Assembly (NCBI GenBank): GCA_027318525.1
Contig: DAHVPA010000063.1
Coordinates: 1-9,245, forward strand
DNA from: Candidatus Cloacimonadota bacterium
GTDB taxonomy: Bacteria > Cloacimonadota > Cloacimonadia > Cloacimonadales > Cloacimonadaceae
Length of the DNA stretch: 9,245 nt
Direction of reading: 5' to 3'
A model generated the notes under the pieces. That model was given only the letters and a program-made list of their open reading frames with translations, did no database searches and was not told the DNA's origin. The translations under genes were made by a program, and so were the position numbers. This document shows positions 1 to 6,799 of this stretch, piece after piece (within the stretch, counting starts at the first letter, position 1; each line of letters starts with the position of its first letter).

Positions 1-1536
1 CATCCCTGTCATTACCATACTGATGCCAAGCTCATTGCAGGCTTTGATAACCTCGTCGTCGCCTTTGGAACCGCCGGGCTGGATGACAGCGCTGATACCG
101 TGACGTAAAAGCAAATCCACTGAATCTCTGAAGGGGAAGAAACCATCGGAGGCACAGACAGCACCTTTGAGGTCGTGCTTAAACTGCTGAGCCTTGCGCA
201 GGGCAATCTCTGTTGAATCCACACGGCTGGTCTGTCCGCTACCCAAACCTAAAGTGCGGTCTTTAGCTGTAATGGCGATGGCATTGGATTTGAGGATGGA
301 AACAGTCTTCCAGGCAAAGTGCAGGGCTTCCAGTTCATCAGCAGAGGGCTGCTTTTCCGTTACCACGTGCCAGCCGGTTTCCTGATTGATTGCATCGTCC
401 CATTCCTGAACCAGATAACCGGAAATAATGCCCTTTACTTCATAAGGTGCTTTTTGTTGTCTCAGGGAATCCGGGTCAAACTGCACCAGGCGTCTGTCCT
501 TGCGCTTTTTCAGGATTTCCAGGGCATCCGGTTCAAAGGCGGGGGCTATGATGATTTCGCTGAAAATTTCGTTGATAGCCTGGACTGCGCTAATGTCCAG
601 ACTGCGGTTAACAACAATAATCCCACCATAAGGTGAAAGCGGATCAGTTTCAAAAGCTTTCTGATAGGCAAGCGAAAGATTGGTATCCACTCCAATTCCG
701 CAAGGATTTGTATGCTTGAAGATCATGACCGCAGGCTGGTCAAACAGCAAGATTGCCCTCAGGGCAGCATCAAGGTCGAGCAGGTTGTTGTAGGAAAGTT
801 CCTTGCCATGAATGCAGTTCCAACTACTCTTGTTGTGACTGAAGTATCCGGCTTTCTGGTGCGGATTTTCTCCATATCTGGTAGTCTGAGCCAGAGGGAT
901 ATGCAAGTCCAGAGCTTGCATCTGAAGCTCATCTGTTGGTGCTGGAATCTTCTTGCTGCTTTGTCTAAACCAGGCAGCTATGGCAACATCATAATGCATC
1001 ACATGTTCAAATGCTTTGCTTGCCAGTTCACGCCTGAGCTCAAGTGATGTTTTCCCCAAGTCTTTCAATTCTGCCAGGGCAGCAGCATAATCAGCAGCAG
1101 AAGTCAGGATTGTGACATGATGGAAATTCTTGGCAGCGGAACGGATTAGGGCAGGACCACCAATATCAATATTCTCGATAATCTCTGCTTCCGTGGAGAT
1201 GGGATTGGCGACAGTCCGCTCAAAAGGATAGAGATTTACAACTACCAGTTCAATAGGCTTGAGGCTAAGCTCCTGCATGGCGTGCAAATGGTCAGCAACA
1301 TCCAGGTCTGCCAGAATGCTACCGTGCACTTTGGGGTGCAGGGTCTTGACTCTGCCATCCATGATTTCGGGAAATCCCGTCCAGTTCTGTATGGGGATGG
1401 TGGTAATCCCTCTGTCTTTCAAAAATGAGGCTGTCCCGCCGGTTGAGATGATTTCAAAACCCAGATTGACCAGGTCTTGAGCCAGGATGTCTATGCCTGT
1501 TTTATCGCTTACGCTGATTAAAGCATAACGGCTCAT
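1..1536 (-). CDS. purH: Bifunctional AICAR formyltransferase / IMP cyclohydrolase PurH (3' end cut by window edge)
   Basis: Catalyses the last two steps of de novo purine synthesis in the cytoplasm: formylation of AICAR with 10-formyl-THF, then ring closure to IMP. The window holds 512 codons. The N-terminal cyclohydrolase domain (about residues 1-200) shows ISVSDKTG (7-14), GGTASFL (33-39), GRVKTLHPKVHG (61-72) and NLYPFE (101-106). The transformylase domain shows RYGENPHQ (220-227), KHTNPCG (274-280, containing the family's catalytic Lys-His pair), DPLSPYGG (298-305), SGQTSRVDS (433-441) and PGGSKGDDEVI (487-497). The last visible residues, GISMVMTGM, match the point about five residues before the usual C-terminus, so only the final few codons and the stop are missing. 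The ATG overlaps the upstream membrane-protein stop (ATGA), and GGAGG lies 7 nt before it. It is the last visible gene of a four-gene minus-strand operon and is probably translationally coupled. No frameshift is seen. Confidence 0.97.
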   Translation of the reverse strand, partial: MSRYALISVSDKTGIDILAQDLVNLGFEIISTGGTASFLKDRGITTIPIQNWTGFPEIMDGRVKTLHPKVHGSILADLDVADHLHAMQELSLKPIELVVVNLYPFERTVANPISTEAEIIENIDIGGPALIRSAAKNFHHVTILTSAADYAAALAELKDLGKTSLELRRELASKAFEHVMHYDVAIAAWFRQSSKKIPAPTDELQMQALDLHIPLAQTTRYGENPHQKAGYFSHNKSSWNCIHGKELSYNNLLDLDAALRAILLFDQPAVMIFKHTNPCGIGVDTNLSLAYQKAFETDPLSPYGGIIVVNRSLDISAVQAINEIFSEIIIAPAFEPDALEILKKRKDRRLVQFDPDSLRQQKAPYEVKGIISGYLVQEWDDAINQETGWHVVTEKQPSADELEALHFAWKTVSILKSNAIAITAKDRTLGLGSGQTSRVDSTEIALRKAQQFKHDLKGAVCASDGFFPFRDSVDLLLRHGISAVIQPGGSKGDDEVIKACNELGISMVMTGM

Positions 1537-2636
1537 GGCTTTTCCTCCGTGATGATATTTATCATTTCCCTGGCTTTCTCCTTGTCCAGCAAGGTTTCCA
1601 GTTCTTTATCCTTTTTCCGGTTGGTATACATTTCCAGCGTAACGCGGACATAGTGTTTGTCCGGAACTTCATCCAGGGCTTTTTCCTTGTGTTCAAGAAT
1701 TGTGACCAAGACCATCCCGCCCAGGATGATTACCCAGTTCACATAAATCCAAAAGAGGAAGATTGGCAGCGATTTTAGGACTCCATAGACCGCTTCGATA
1801 TTGGTCAGATTGTAAATGTAATAGTCAAAACCGCTTTTTACCACCACCCAAATCAGAGTGGTCCAGAAAGCTCCACGATACAGCGCTTTGCGTTTTACCT
1901 TGATGGAAGGAAGGATCATATACAAAAAAAGCAAAGCGACAAATTCCAGTATAAATGGTAACACAGTAATGACAACTCCGTGAAACAAAGGGATATTCAG
2001 TATGCTGGAAATAATTGGCAGGGAAGAACTGGAGAACAAGAGCAAAATAATAATAAAGCCAAAGATAATGGTGCCGAAGAACTTTAGCAATTGTGACAGC
2101 AGGTCTTTGGCAGGCTGAAATTCCATCACCAGGATGCGGTCAAATGTATCCCTGATAACTTTGAATAATGAATAAGAGGTGATGACTGCAATAATCAGGC
2201 TGAAGATATTGAAAGTGGTCTGCCGGGTCATGAGCTGAGAAACAAGATTACCAACCTCACTGGTGGAAACCGGCATGAAGTTTTGGTAGAGATGTTTATT
2301 CAATCCGGACTGGGCAACGAGATTGGATATCTTGGGCAGCAGAAACACAATGACCATGAGGAATGGGATAAAACCCAGAAGCGTAATATACGTCAAGGCT
2401 GCAGCTTCTTTGAGGATACCTTCAGAGGTGGTTTTTTTGTAAAACAACACCAGAAAATCCCTGACTTTCTGCATCAAAATCTTGCGTTTGTCTTGTTCTG
2501 AGAGATGGGAAATCAGCTTCTTGATATCGAGAAAACCTACTCTGATAAAATAAAGAGCATAAATGAACAGTCTTTTGCCAAGGGGGATTTTTGGTAAATC
2601 CTGCCCGTTATCCAGGTCATTCATAAGTTTCTTCAT
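1533..2636 (-). CDS. YihY/BrkB-family inner-membrane protein
   Basis: A 367-residue integral membrane protein of the YihY/BrkB (UPF0761) family, often mislabelled ribonuclease BN; its biochemical role is not established. About six hydrophobic segments are visible (near residues 84-103, 142-162, 186-205, 218-241, 257-275 and 290-313). A charged, amphipathic N-terminal part (1-75) precedes them and a Lys/Glu-rich cytoplasmic-looking tail (about 315-367) follows. Family-like stretches are AAALTYITLLGFIPFL (78-93) and the YGVLKSLPIFLFWIYVNW block (284-301) followed by a Gly-Gly. The chosen ATG at 2636 has GAGGA about 9 nt upstream, inside the end of the permease gene; an alternative ATG four codons later has no better site. 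It begins one base after the permease stop and its own stop overlaps the purH start, so it sits inside the operon. Whether it works with the ABC transporter is inference only. Confidence 0.9.
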   Translation of the reverse strand: MKKLMNDLDNGQDLPKIPLGKRLFIYALYFIRVGFLDIKKLISHLSEQDKRKILMQKVRDFLVLFYKKTTSEGILKEAAALTYITLLGFIPFLMVIVFLLPKISNLVAQSGLNKHLYQNFMPVSTSEVGNLVSQLMTRQTTFNIFSLIIAVITSYSLFKVIRDTFDRILVMEFQPAKDLLSQLLKFFGTIIFGFIIILLLFSSSSLPIISSILNIPLFHGVVITVLPFILEFVALLFLYMILPSIKVKRKALYRGAFWTTLIWVVVKSGFDYYIYNLTNIEAVYGVLKSLPIFLFWIYVNWVIILGGMVLVTILEHKEKALDEVPDKHYVRVTLEMYTNRKKDKELETLLDKEKAREMINIITEEKP

Positions 2637-2637
2637 C

Positions 2638-3867
2638 TTACTCGTTCCTCAATGCAGTTACCGGATTCAGATTGCTTGCTCTGACAGCCGGCATGATTCC
2701 AAAAATAAAACCAACTCCGACCGATACCAGCAATGCCACATAAACCATCTGCAGAGATGCGGAAAGCTGCATGATAAGATATTTGCCTACCAAATCCAGG
2801 ATGGCATAACCCAGAATTATTCCGATGACCCCACCCAAGCTTGTTATCAGCATGGTTTGAATCATGAACTGAATGAAAATATCCAGTCTTCTGGCGCCGA
2901 CCGCCAGACGCACCCCGATTTCACGCGTCCTTTCCTGGACTGATGCCAGCATGATGTTCATGATGACAATGCCACCCACTAGCAACGACACCACCGCAAT
3001 CAGGATAAAGATGGCGGTGAACACCTGTGAGTTCTTTTTCATCTCATCCATCATCTCTTTGGCAGAACTCACTTCAAAAAGTCTCTTGCCTTCTTTCATA
3101 TTCAGGATGATGCTTTCCAGTTTGGACTGGAGTTTCAAAGCTTCTTCAGGACTTGCCGCCCTGACATTGATTCTATCGATTTTCTGGCTGGGACTGACCT
3201 TGTGAATCATTGTGGAAAGGGGGATAAAAGCCCGTTTATTCATGTATTCGAGGAAGTTGCCAAAGTTTTCCGTTCCGGGTTTGACATATGATTTTGTCGC
3301 CATCACACCGATTACTTTAAAAGCTTGTCCTTCGGCATAAACATAATCTCCGACAGGTTCTTTGCTGCCAAATAGCTCCCTGGCAACAGTGCTGCCCAGC
3401 ACAATTACGTTGTTATTGTTGTCTAGGTCAAAATAGTTGATGAATCTGCCTTTGGCAACCTGCCATTCCTCCACCTTCGGCAAATCTGGATAGACTCCCG
3501 ATATGGTCGAGCGGTAATATAATTCGCCTTTGGTCAGAGCTGATTCCCTGTCGCTGATCATAGGTGTGAAGGCAGCTGCTTCCGGAATCTGGGAACGGAT
3601 ATATTTGAGTTCGTTCAGGGTGAAATTGGCTTTGCTCCAGTCTGATTTATCATTTCCCCAGTTGAAATGGACTTCGATTTTGTTGATGCCACCGCGTTCT
3701 GTCATCCATTCCAAGGTGCTGCGGTTCATTTCATTGACGATTGCCAGCACCACCATGATGGACATCACTCCCAGAATGATTCCAACCACTGTCACCAGAC
3801 TGCGGATTTTGCGGGTCCACATATCCGCCAGACCAATGAAAAGCGACTCACGCAGCGAGATTGCCAT
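2638..3867 (-). CDS. ABC transporter permease, MacB/FtsX type
   Basis: A 409-residue permease of the MacB/LolC/FtsX (type VII, mechanotransmission) superfamily. Layout: short amphipathic N-terminus, TM1 at about 23-44, a large extracytoplasmic MacB_PCD-like domain at about 45-280, then TM2 (about 283-307), TM3 (about 332-360) and TM4 (about 372-394). The cytoplasmic motif between TM2 and TM3, ERTREIGVRLAVGA (312-325), and the C-terminal PAVRASNLNPVTALRNE (393-409) are hallmarks of the family. The ATPase is encoded separately just upstream with a 20 nt overlap, so this is the split form rather than the fused MacB of Escherichia coli. No MacA-like adaptor or TolC-like outer-membrane protein is in the window. 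The substrate is not predictable: macrolide or peptide export, or an envelope-lipoprotein or cell-wall role, are all possible. The Shine-Dalgarno site is weak, consistent with translational coupling to the ATPase gene. Confidence 0.94.
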   Translation of the reverse strand: MAISLRESLFIGLADMWTRKIRSLVTVVGIILGVMSIMVVLAIVNEMNRSTLEWMTERGGINKIEVHFNWGNDKSDWSKANFTLNELKYIRSQIPEAAAFTPMISDRESALTKGELYYRSTISGVYPDLPKVEEWQVAKGRFINYFDLDNNNNVIVLGSTVARELFGSKEPVGDYVYAEGQAFKVIGVMATKSYVKPGTENFGNFLEYMNKRAFIPLSTMIHKVSPSQKIDRINVRAASPEEALKLQSKLESIILNMKEGKRLFEVSSAKEMMDEMKKNSQVFTAIFILIAVVSLLVGGIVIMNIMLASVQERTREIGVRLAVGARRLDIFIQFMIQTMLITSLGGVIGIILGYAILDLVGKYLIMQLSASLQMVYVALLVSVGVGFIFGIMPAVRASNLNPVTALRNE

Positions 3868-4531
3868 CTACGATTTTACCATCAATTATGCGGATTATGC
3901 GGTCGGCGCGGTTGGCAACTGCCTGGTCGTGAGTGACAATAATTATGGTATGCCCCTTCTGATGCAGTTCGCTGAAGATGCTCAGGATGTCCCCACCGGC
4001 TTGCGTATCAAGATTGCCGGTTGGTTCGTCTGCCAACAAGATAGCAGGATTGTTGACTATCGCTCTGGCGATGGCAACCCTTTGCCTCTGTCCGCCGGAA
4101 AGTTCACCGGGTTTGTGTCTGAGTCTGTCGCTCAATCCTACATTTGCCAGAACTTCCCTGGCGCGTTTGATTCTGTCTTTATAAGGTATCCCGGCATACA
4201 TCAGAGGCAATTCCACATTCTTCAAAATGTTGAGATGGGGGAGAAGGTTAAAGGTCTGAAAGACAAAACCCACTTTTTTATTACGGATGGCTGCCAAATC
4301 GCTTTTACTGAGATTGCTTACCTGCAGGGTATCAAGCAGATAGCTGCCTTCGGAGGGGGAATCCAGACAGCCGATTATGTGCATCAAAGTGCTTTTGCCG
4401 GAACCGGAGGGCCCCATGATGGCGACAAATTCTCCCTGCTCTATAGTCAGGTCGATTCCGTTTAGGGCGCGCACCTGCACCTTGCCCATGTCATAATCTT
4501 TGATAATATTGTGTGTCTCTATAATCGGCAT
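3848..4531 (-). CDS. ABC transporter ATP-binding protein, MacB/LolD type
   Basis: A complete 227-residue nucleotide-binding subunit powering the adjacent permease. Motifs are intact: Walker A GPSGSGKST (40-48), Q-loop Gln92 (FVFQTFNLLP), signature LSGGQRQRVAIARA (144-157), Walker B ILLADEP (164-170, catalytic Glu169), D-loop NLDT (173-176) and switch His201 (IVTHD). The length and the 'FNLLPHL...NVELPLMYAG' region are typical of the MacB/LolD/FtsE-like exporter ATPases. The ATG at 4531 gives the standard N-terminus; a GAGG stands about 4 nt upstream, slightly close. Its 3' end overlaps the permease start by 20 nt in another frame. It is the first gene of the minus-strand operon, lying 161 nt downstream of the hydG stop and beyond that gene's terminator. 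Confidence 0.96.
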   Translation of the reverse strand: MPIIETHNIIKDYDMGKVQVRALNGIDLTIEQGEFVAIMGPSGSGKSTLMHIIGCLDSPSEGSYLLDTLQVSNLSKSDLAAIRNKKVGFVFQTFNLLPHLNILKNVELPLMYAGIPYKDRIKRAREVLANVGLSDRLRHKPGELSGGQRQRVAIARAIVNNPAILLADEPTGNLDTQAGGDILSIFSELHQKGHTIIIVTHDQAVANRADRIIRIIDGKIVDGNLAA

Positions 4532-4569
4532 ACAGCCTCGCTCTATTGATTACTTTTCCACTAACAGAC

Positions 4570-4597
4570 ATAATTTCATTTTGCTTGCCTTTGTCAA
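4570..4597 (-). promoter_or_regulatory. Candidate sigma70-type promoter of the ABC-yihY-purH operon
   Basis: On the minus strand a perfect TTGACA (4597-4592) is followed after 16 nt by AATTAT (4575-4570), a 4/6 match to TATAAT. It lies about 40 nt before the ATPase start and just downstream of the hydG terminator, the right place for an operon promoter. The -35 is convincing; the -10 assignment is weak and another register is possible. Confidence 0.45.
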
Positions 4598-4626
4598 TAA
4601 AAAGAGACAAAAAGCAAATTGGCATG

Positions 4627-4655
4627 AAAAGAAAAAAGGTGGGATTTCCCACCTT
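4627..4655 (-). terminator. Rho-independent terminator downstream of hydG
   Basis: Read on the minus strand, AAGGTGGG and CCCACCTT form an 8-bp perfect stem around the loop AAAT. A T-rich tail (TTTTTTCTTTT, partly shared with the stem end) follows directly. It begins about 38 nt after the hydG stop and separates the hydG unit from the ABC operon. The opposite strand has no comparable T tract after the stem, so it works in the minus direction only. Confidence 0.9.
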
Positions 4656-4692
4656 CCATATATAAATTGTCATTTCAAAGATAAGGGATAGT

Positions 4693-6102
4693 CTAAAAAT
4701 ACAAATCCCGTTTGCCTTCCTTGAGCTGAACAAGCTTATCGCGGACAGTCTGCTGCATCGTTTCATCGGGTATTTGTTGCAGTTCTTTTTCAATCAGAGC
4801 CAGACCTGCCTGCAGTGTCTTTTGGGAGGAATAGTCATAGAGATATTCGGCAAAGGTGAGCAGGGCATTTGGTGTGCAGAAGCGTTTCACAAAGCCGGGG
4901 ATGGCGAATTCCATGAAGTGTTCGCCGGTTCTGCCTGCTCTGTAGCAACTGGTGCAGAAGGACGGGATATAGCCATGCTGCGCCAGCTCATAGATTACTT
5001 CATCCAGAGTGCGGGTGTCACCCAAAACGAATTGCGCTTTCTTATAGGTTTCGCTGTCTGTGTCTGAATAAGCCCCTACTCCGATGCTGCTGCCGGCGTC
5101 AATTTGTGATACTCCGTAGCTGAGGACTTCATTGCGGATTTCGATTGGTTCGCGAGCCGTCAGTATCATGCCAGTGTAGGGCACACTCAGCCTGATGGTT
5201 GCCACCAGGTGTTTGAACTGCTCGTCCGTGACCCGGAAGGGCGGATGCTGGGTAAATTCGGTGCCTACTGCCGGTTCGATGCGAGGGAAGGAAATCGTGT
5301 GCGGTCCCACTCCAAACATCTCTTCCAGATGCAATGTGTGGTAAAGCAGACCCATCACCTCAAACTTGTAGTCATACAGCCCCATCAGTGCGCCGATACC
5401 AAGGTCGTCAATCCCGCCCTGCATGGCTCTGTCCAGACCATAAAGCCGCCATAAAAAACTGCTCTTGGGTCCGGAGGGCATCATTTTCTCATAAGTCTGT
5501 TGATGATAAGTTTCCTGGAAAATCTGATAAGTGCCGATGCCGACCTGCTTCACTATCCTGAAACCTTCCACGTCCAGCGGTGCGGCATTGATATTAACGC
5601 GGCGGATTTCACCCTTGCCGCTCTTGGTATTGTAAACGGTTTCCACCGTTTCGGCTATGTATTCGGGACTGTATTTCGGATGTTCGCCATAGACCATGAT
5701 GAGCCGCTTGTGACCTTTGTCCTCCAGCGATTTCACTTCTGAAACGAGCTGTTCTTTGGACAAGGTGCTGCGCAGGCATTCTTTGTTGGATTGGCGGAAG
5801 CCGCAATACACGCAGTCATTGATGCATTCGTTGCCCACATAGAGCGGAGCGAAAAGCACTATTCGATTGCCGTAAATCCTTTCCTTGAGCGTCTTCGCCC
5901 CATCAAATATCATCTGCCTCAGCTCCGGATCCTGGACATTGAGCAAGGCAGCCGTTTCATCGGGATTGAGTCTCTGCTTATCCAGAGACTTATTGATAAT
6001 GTCCCGGATGCGGATGGAATCCGGAGAGCTCTGTTCCTCCAGGTGCTTATTGATGTCACCATCAGGGATAAAGGACTTCAGACCTTCAATATTAAACTTC
6101 AT
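4693..6102 (-). CDS. hydG: [FeFe]-hydrogenase maturase HydG (radical SAM tyrosine lyase)
   Basis: A full-length (469-residue) radical SAM enzyme that cleaves tyrosine to p-cresol and dehydroglycine and makes the Fe(CO)(CN) synthon for the H-cluster of [FeFe]-hydrogenase. The radical-SAM cluster motif CX3CX2C is C93, C97, C100 (ECINDCVYCGF). The feature that separates HydG from the related thiamine enzyme ThiH and from HydE is a C-terminal CX2CX22C motif for the auxiliary cluster with the dangler iron; it is present exactly as C383, C386, C409. His268 in HTISFPR (268-274) is in the position expected for the dangler-iron ligand. The length matches characterised HydGs. The start is supported by GGAG 5 nt upstream. 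It follows a TM1266-family gene by 100 nt and ends before a strong terminator. HydE, HydF and the hydrogenase itself are not in the window, so they must lie elsewhere if the pathway is complete. Confidence 0.97.
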   Translation of the reverse strand: MKFNIEGLKSFIPDGDINKHLEEQSSPDSIRIRDIINKSLDKQRLNPDETAALLNVQDPELRQMIFDGAKTLKERIYGNRIVLFAPLYVGNECINDCVYCGFRQSNKECLRSTLSKEQLVSEVKSLEDKGHKRLIMVYGEHPKYSPEYIAETVETVYNTKSGKGEIRRVNINAAPLDVEGFRIVKQVGIGTYQIFQETYHQQTYEKMMPSGPKSSFLWRLYGLDRAMQGGIDDLGIGALMGLYDYKFEVMGLLYHTLHLEEMFGVGPHTISFPRIEPAVGTEFTQHPPFRVTDEQFKHLVATIRLSVPYTGMILTAREPIEIRNEVLSYGVSQIDAGSSIGVGAYSDTDSETYKKAQFVLGDTRTLDEVIYELAQHGYIPSFCTSCYRAGRTGEHFMEFAIPGFVKRFCTPNALLTFAEYLYDYSSQKTLQAGLALIEKELQQIPDETMQQTVRDKLVQLKEGKRDLYF

Positions 6103-6113
6103 TATGTCTCCAT
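6102..6113 (-). other. Possible three-codon minigene (Met-Glu-Thr-stop) in hydG leader
   Basis: On the minus strand AAGGAG is followed after 6 nt by ATG GAG ACA TAA, and the stop shares a base with the hydG ATG (TAATG). hydG also has its own GGAG site, which lies inside this minigene. The arrangement would allow termination-reinitiation coupling, but a four-codon ORF can easily be chance. Confidence 0.3.
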
Positions 6114-6119
6114 TTGTAG

Positions 6120-6138
6120 CTCCTTTTTTTAAAAGGAG
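6120..6138 (-). promoter_or_regulatory. Hairpin in hydG leader covering an upstream Shine-Dalgarno
   Basis: CTCCTTTT and AAAAGGAG form an 8-bp perfect stem around a 3-nt A loop. The 3' arm contains the AAGGAG that precedes the small ATG at 6113. No T tract follows in the minus direction, so it is not an intrinsic terminator for this strand. An RNA structure near the hydG translation start, or an mRNA-stability element, is possible; the role is inferred. Confidence 0.4.
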
Positions 6139-6146
6139 TTTTCTAC

Positions 6147-6163
6147 GCCTTTAGAATAAAGGC
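6147..6163 (-). repeat. Short perfect inverted repeat in hydG leader
   Basis: GCCTTTA and TAAAGGC are separated by 3 nt (TTC on the minus strand), giving a 7-bp hairpin just upstream of the CTCC/GGAG hairpin. No T tract follows on either strand. It may be an RNA stem or a dyad operator; function unknown. Confidence 0.4.
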
Positions 6164-6169
6164 TCTACT

Positions 6170-6197
6170 CGTCGTTTCCGCGCAGGCGGGATTCCAT
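6170..6197 (-). repeat. Degenerate CGTCATTCCCGC-type palindromic repeat
   Basis: The plus strand reads CGTCGTTTCCGC, then GCAG, then GCGGGATTCCAT. It differs by a few bases from the short palindromic intergenic repeat (CGTCATTCCCGC...GCGGGAATCCAT, dRS3-like) found scattered in many bacterial genomes. On the minus strand it reads MESRLRGNDE followed by a stop (6197-6165), the 'SRxRGND' peptide such repeats typically encode spuriously. I take it as a decayed repeat copy, not a gene. Confidence 0.45.
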
Positions 6198-6202
6198 GCG
6201 TT

Positions 6203-6451
6203 TTATATCTTCAGTGTGATGCTTTTTACTTTCACAGCGGTGAGCTGACCCAGCTTTCCGGAAAAAGCTCCCATCTCATCCAAGCTCATTTCCATGACCA
6301 GGAAGATGACGGAGACGTTTTTGTCACGCATGGGATAACCCACCCGCAGCTTGATTCTGAGGGCATAATTGTGCAGCAGTTCACTGACCGGATGAAACGC
6401 TTCCTCCACATCATCAATGACAATCGTGACCACATGGATCTTATCTTCCAC
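6203..6451 (-). CDS. TM1266-family iron-only hydrogenase system putative regulator (ACT-like)
   Basis: An 82-residue single-domain protein resembling the Thermotoga TM1266 family, annotated as a putative regulator of the iron-only hydrogenase system. It has a beta-alpha-beta-beta-alpha-beta, ACT/NikR-C-like pattern: strand IHVVTIVIDD (5-14), a helix ending in VSELLHNYALRI, strand KLRVGYPM, strand VSVIFLVMEM, a helix with LDEMGAFSGKLGQL and a final strand VKVKSITLKI. The GxP(x)nV and 'GxxxGKLG' features recall the family. There is no DNA-binding domain, so a regulatory role would need a partner; the actual function is unproven. The start is GTG, supported by GGGAG about 5 nt upstream; an in-frame stop lies further upstream, with no better-placed start between. 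It lies immediately upstream of hydG in the same direction, the characteristic neighbourhood of this family. Confidence 0.83.
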   Translation of the reverse strand: MEDKIHVVTIVIDDVEEAFHPVSELLHNYALRIKLRVGYPMRDKNVSVIFLVMEMSLDEMGAFSGKLGQLTAVKVKSITLKI

Positions 6452-6560
6452 AAAATCTCCCGGGATTGCGTGCAGGAAAGCTCTAAGAAGGTGCTATTGA
6501 GGCTTTTGTCCTTCCCTTGATGACAGATGCTTCCCTCATCGCAGGCTAAATCTTAATGAC

Positions 6561-6588
6561 AATTTATTCCACCCTCAGGATTTGACAA
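6561..6588 (-). promoter_or_regulatory. Weak candidate promoter for TM1266-like gene and hydG
   Basis: On the minus strand TTGTCA (6588-6583) and TAAATT (6566-6561) are separated by 16 nt, with matches of 5/6 and 4/6 to the sigma70 boxes. This is about 110 nt before the GTG start. A perfect dyad, GGGAAA/TTTCCC (6589-6603), abuts the -35 box and could be an operator. Both are suggestions from composition and position only. Confidence 0.25.
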
Positions 6589-6646
6589 GGGAAAAGATTT
6601 CCCTGCTTTCCTCTTATTCCCTCCTTGTGTCTCTGCCTGCTTTGCA

Positions 6647-6712
6647 CCAGGGGTCCTCGTGGGGTCCTCGTGGGCTTACCCCAGGATGACCCCGGGTGGA
6701 TCCCACGTGGAT
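6647..6712. repeat. Degenerate tandem repeat with about 11-bp period
   Basis: GGGGTCCTCGT occurs twice in perfect tandem (6650-6660 and 6661-6671). Read on the minus strand, the block continues as related 10-12-mers: ATCCACGTGGG, ATCCACCCGGGG, TCATCCTGGGG, TAAGCCCACG, AGGACCCCACG, AGGACCCCTGG. It also contains the palindromes CCCGGG and CCACGTGG and a 6-bp dyad GGGGTC/GACCCC (6661-6666 with 6688-6693). Composition differs sharply from the A/T-rich flanks. Only the two perfect copies are certain; the rest is degenerate. Confidence 0.6.
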
Positions 6713-6761
6713 AGCTGGATGGGTTTCAGGAAGGAAGAGGGAGGGATTGAATGGAAAAACC

Positions 6762-6790
6762 TTGACACCTCTTAACCCTGCAAATAAAAT
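6762..6790 (+). promoter_or_regulatory. Near-consensus sigma70 promoter of hutU
   Basis: TTGACA (6762-6767), a 17-nt spacer and TAAAAT (6785-6790) match 11 of 12 consensus positions with ideal spacing. Initiation would fall near 6797, giving a 5' leader of about 44 nt ahead of hutU. It lies about 50 nt downstream of the 11-bp-period repeat. Confidence 0.75.
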
Positions 6791-6799
6791 AAAACAAAC

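Noticed and set aside
1533..2636. Calling the membrane protein ribonuclease BN
   Set aside because: That name for the YihY/BrkB family is a historical misassignment; the sequence is a multi-pass membrane protein with no nuclease motif.
3530..4465. Long 311-codon plus-strand reading frame
   Set aside because: It is antisense to the ABC ATPase and permease, whose protein motifs are complete; its translation shows no family resemblance and it has no start context.
4491..4793. 100-codon minus-strand frame between hydG and the ATPase gene
   Set aside because: It runs through the hydG 3' end in another frame, across the terminator and into the ATPase start; composition and lack of a family signal mark it as chance.
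4693..6102. ThiH or HydE as the identity of the radical SAM enzyme
   Set aside because: The exact C-terminal CX2CX22C motif and 469-residue length are HydG features; ThiH and HydE lack that auxiliary-cluster motif.
6120..6138. Intrinsic terminator between the TM1266-like gene and hydG
   Set aside because: In the direction of these genes no T tract follows the stem. In the plus direction it is followed by TTTT, but no plus-strand gene ends there.
6165..6197. Small protein gene MESRLRGNDE
   Set aside because: Ten codons, no good ribosome-binding site, and the peptide is the usual spurious reading of a palindromic intergenic repeat.
6650..6720. G-quadruplex or CRISPR-like array in the G-rich repeat
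   Set aside because: The G tracts are unevenly spaced, with a long C-containing gap that favours hairpins, and the units are 11 bp in direct contact with no spacers.
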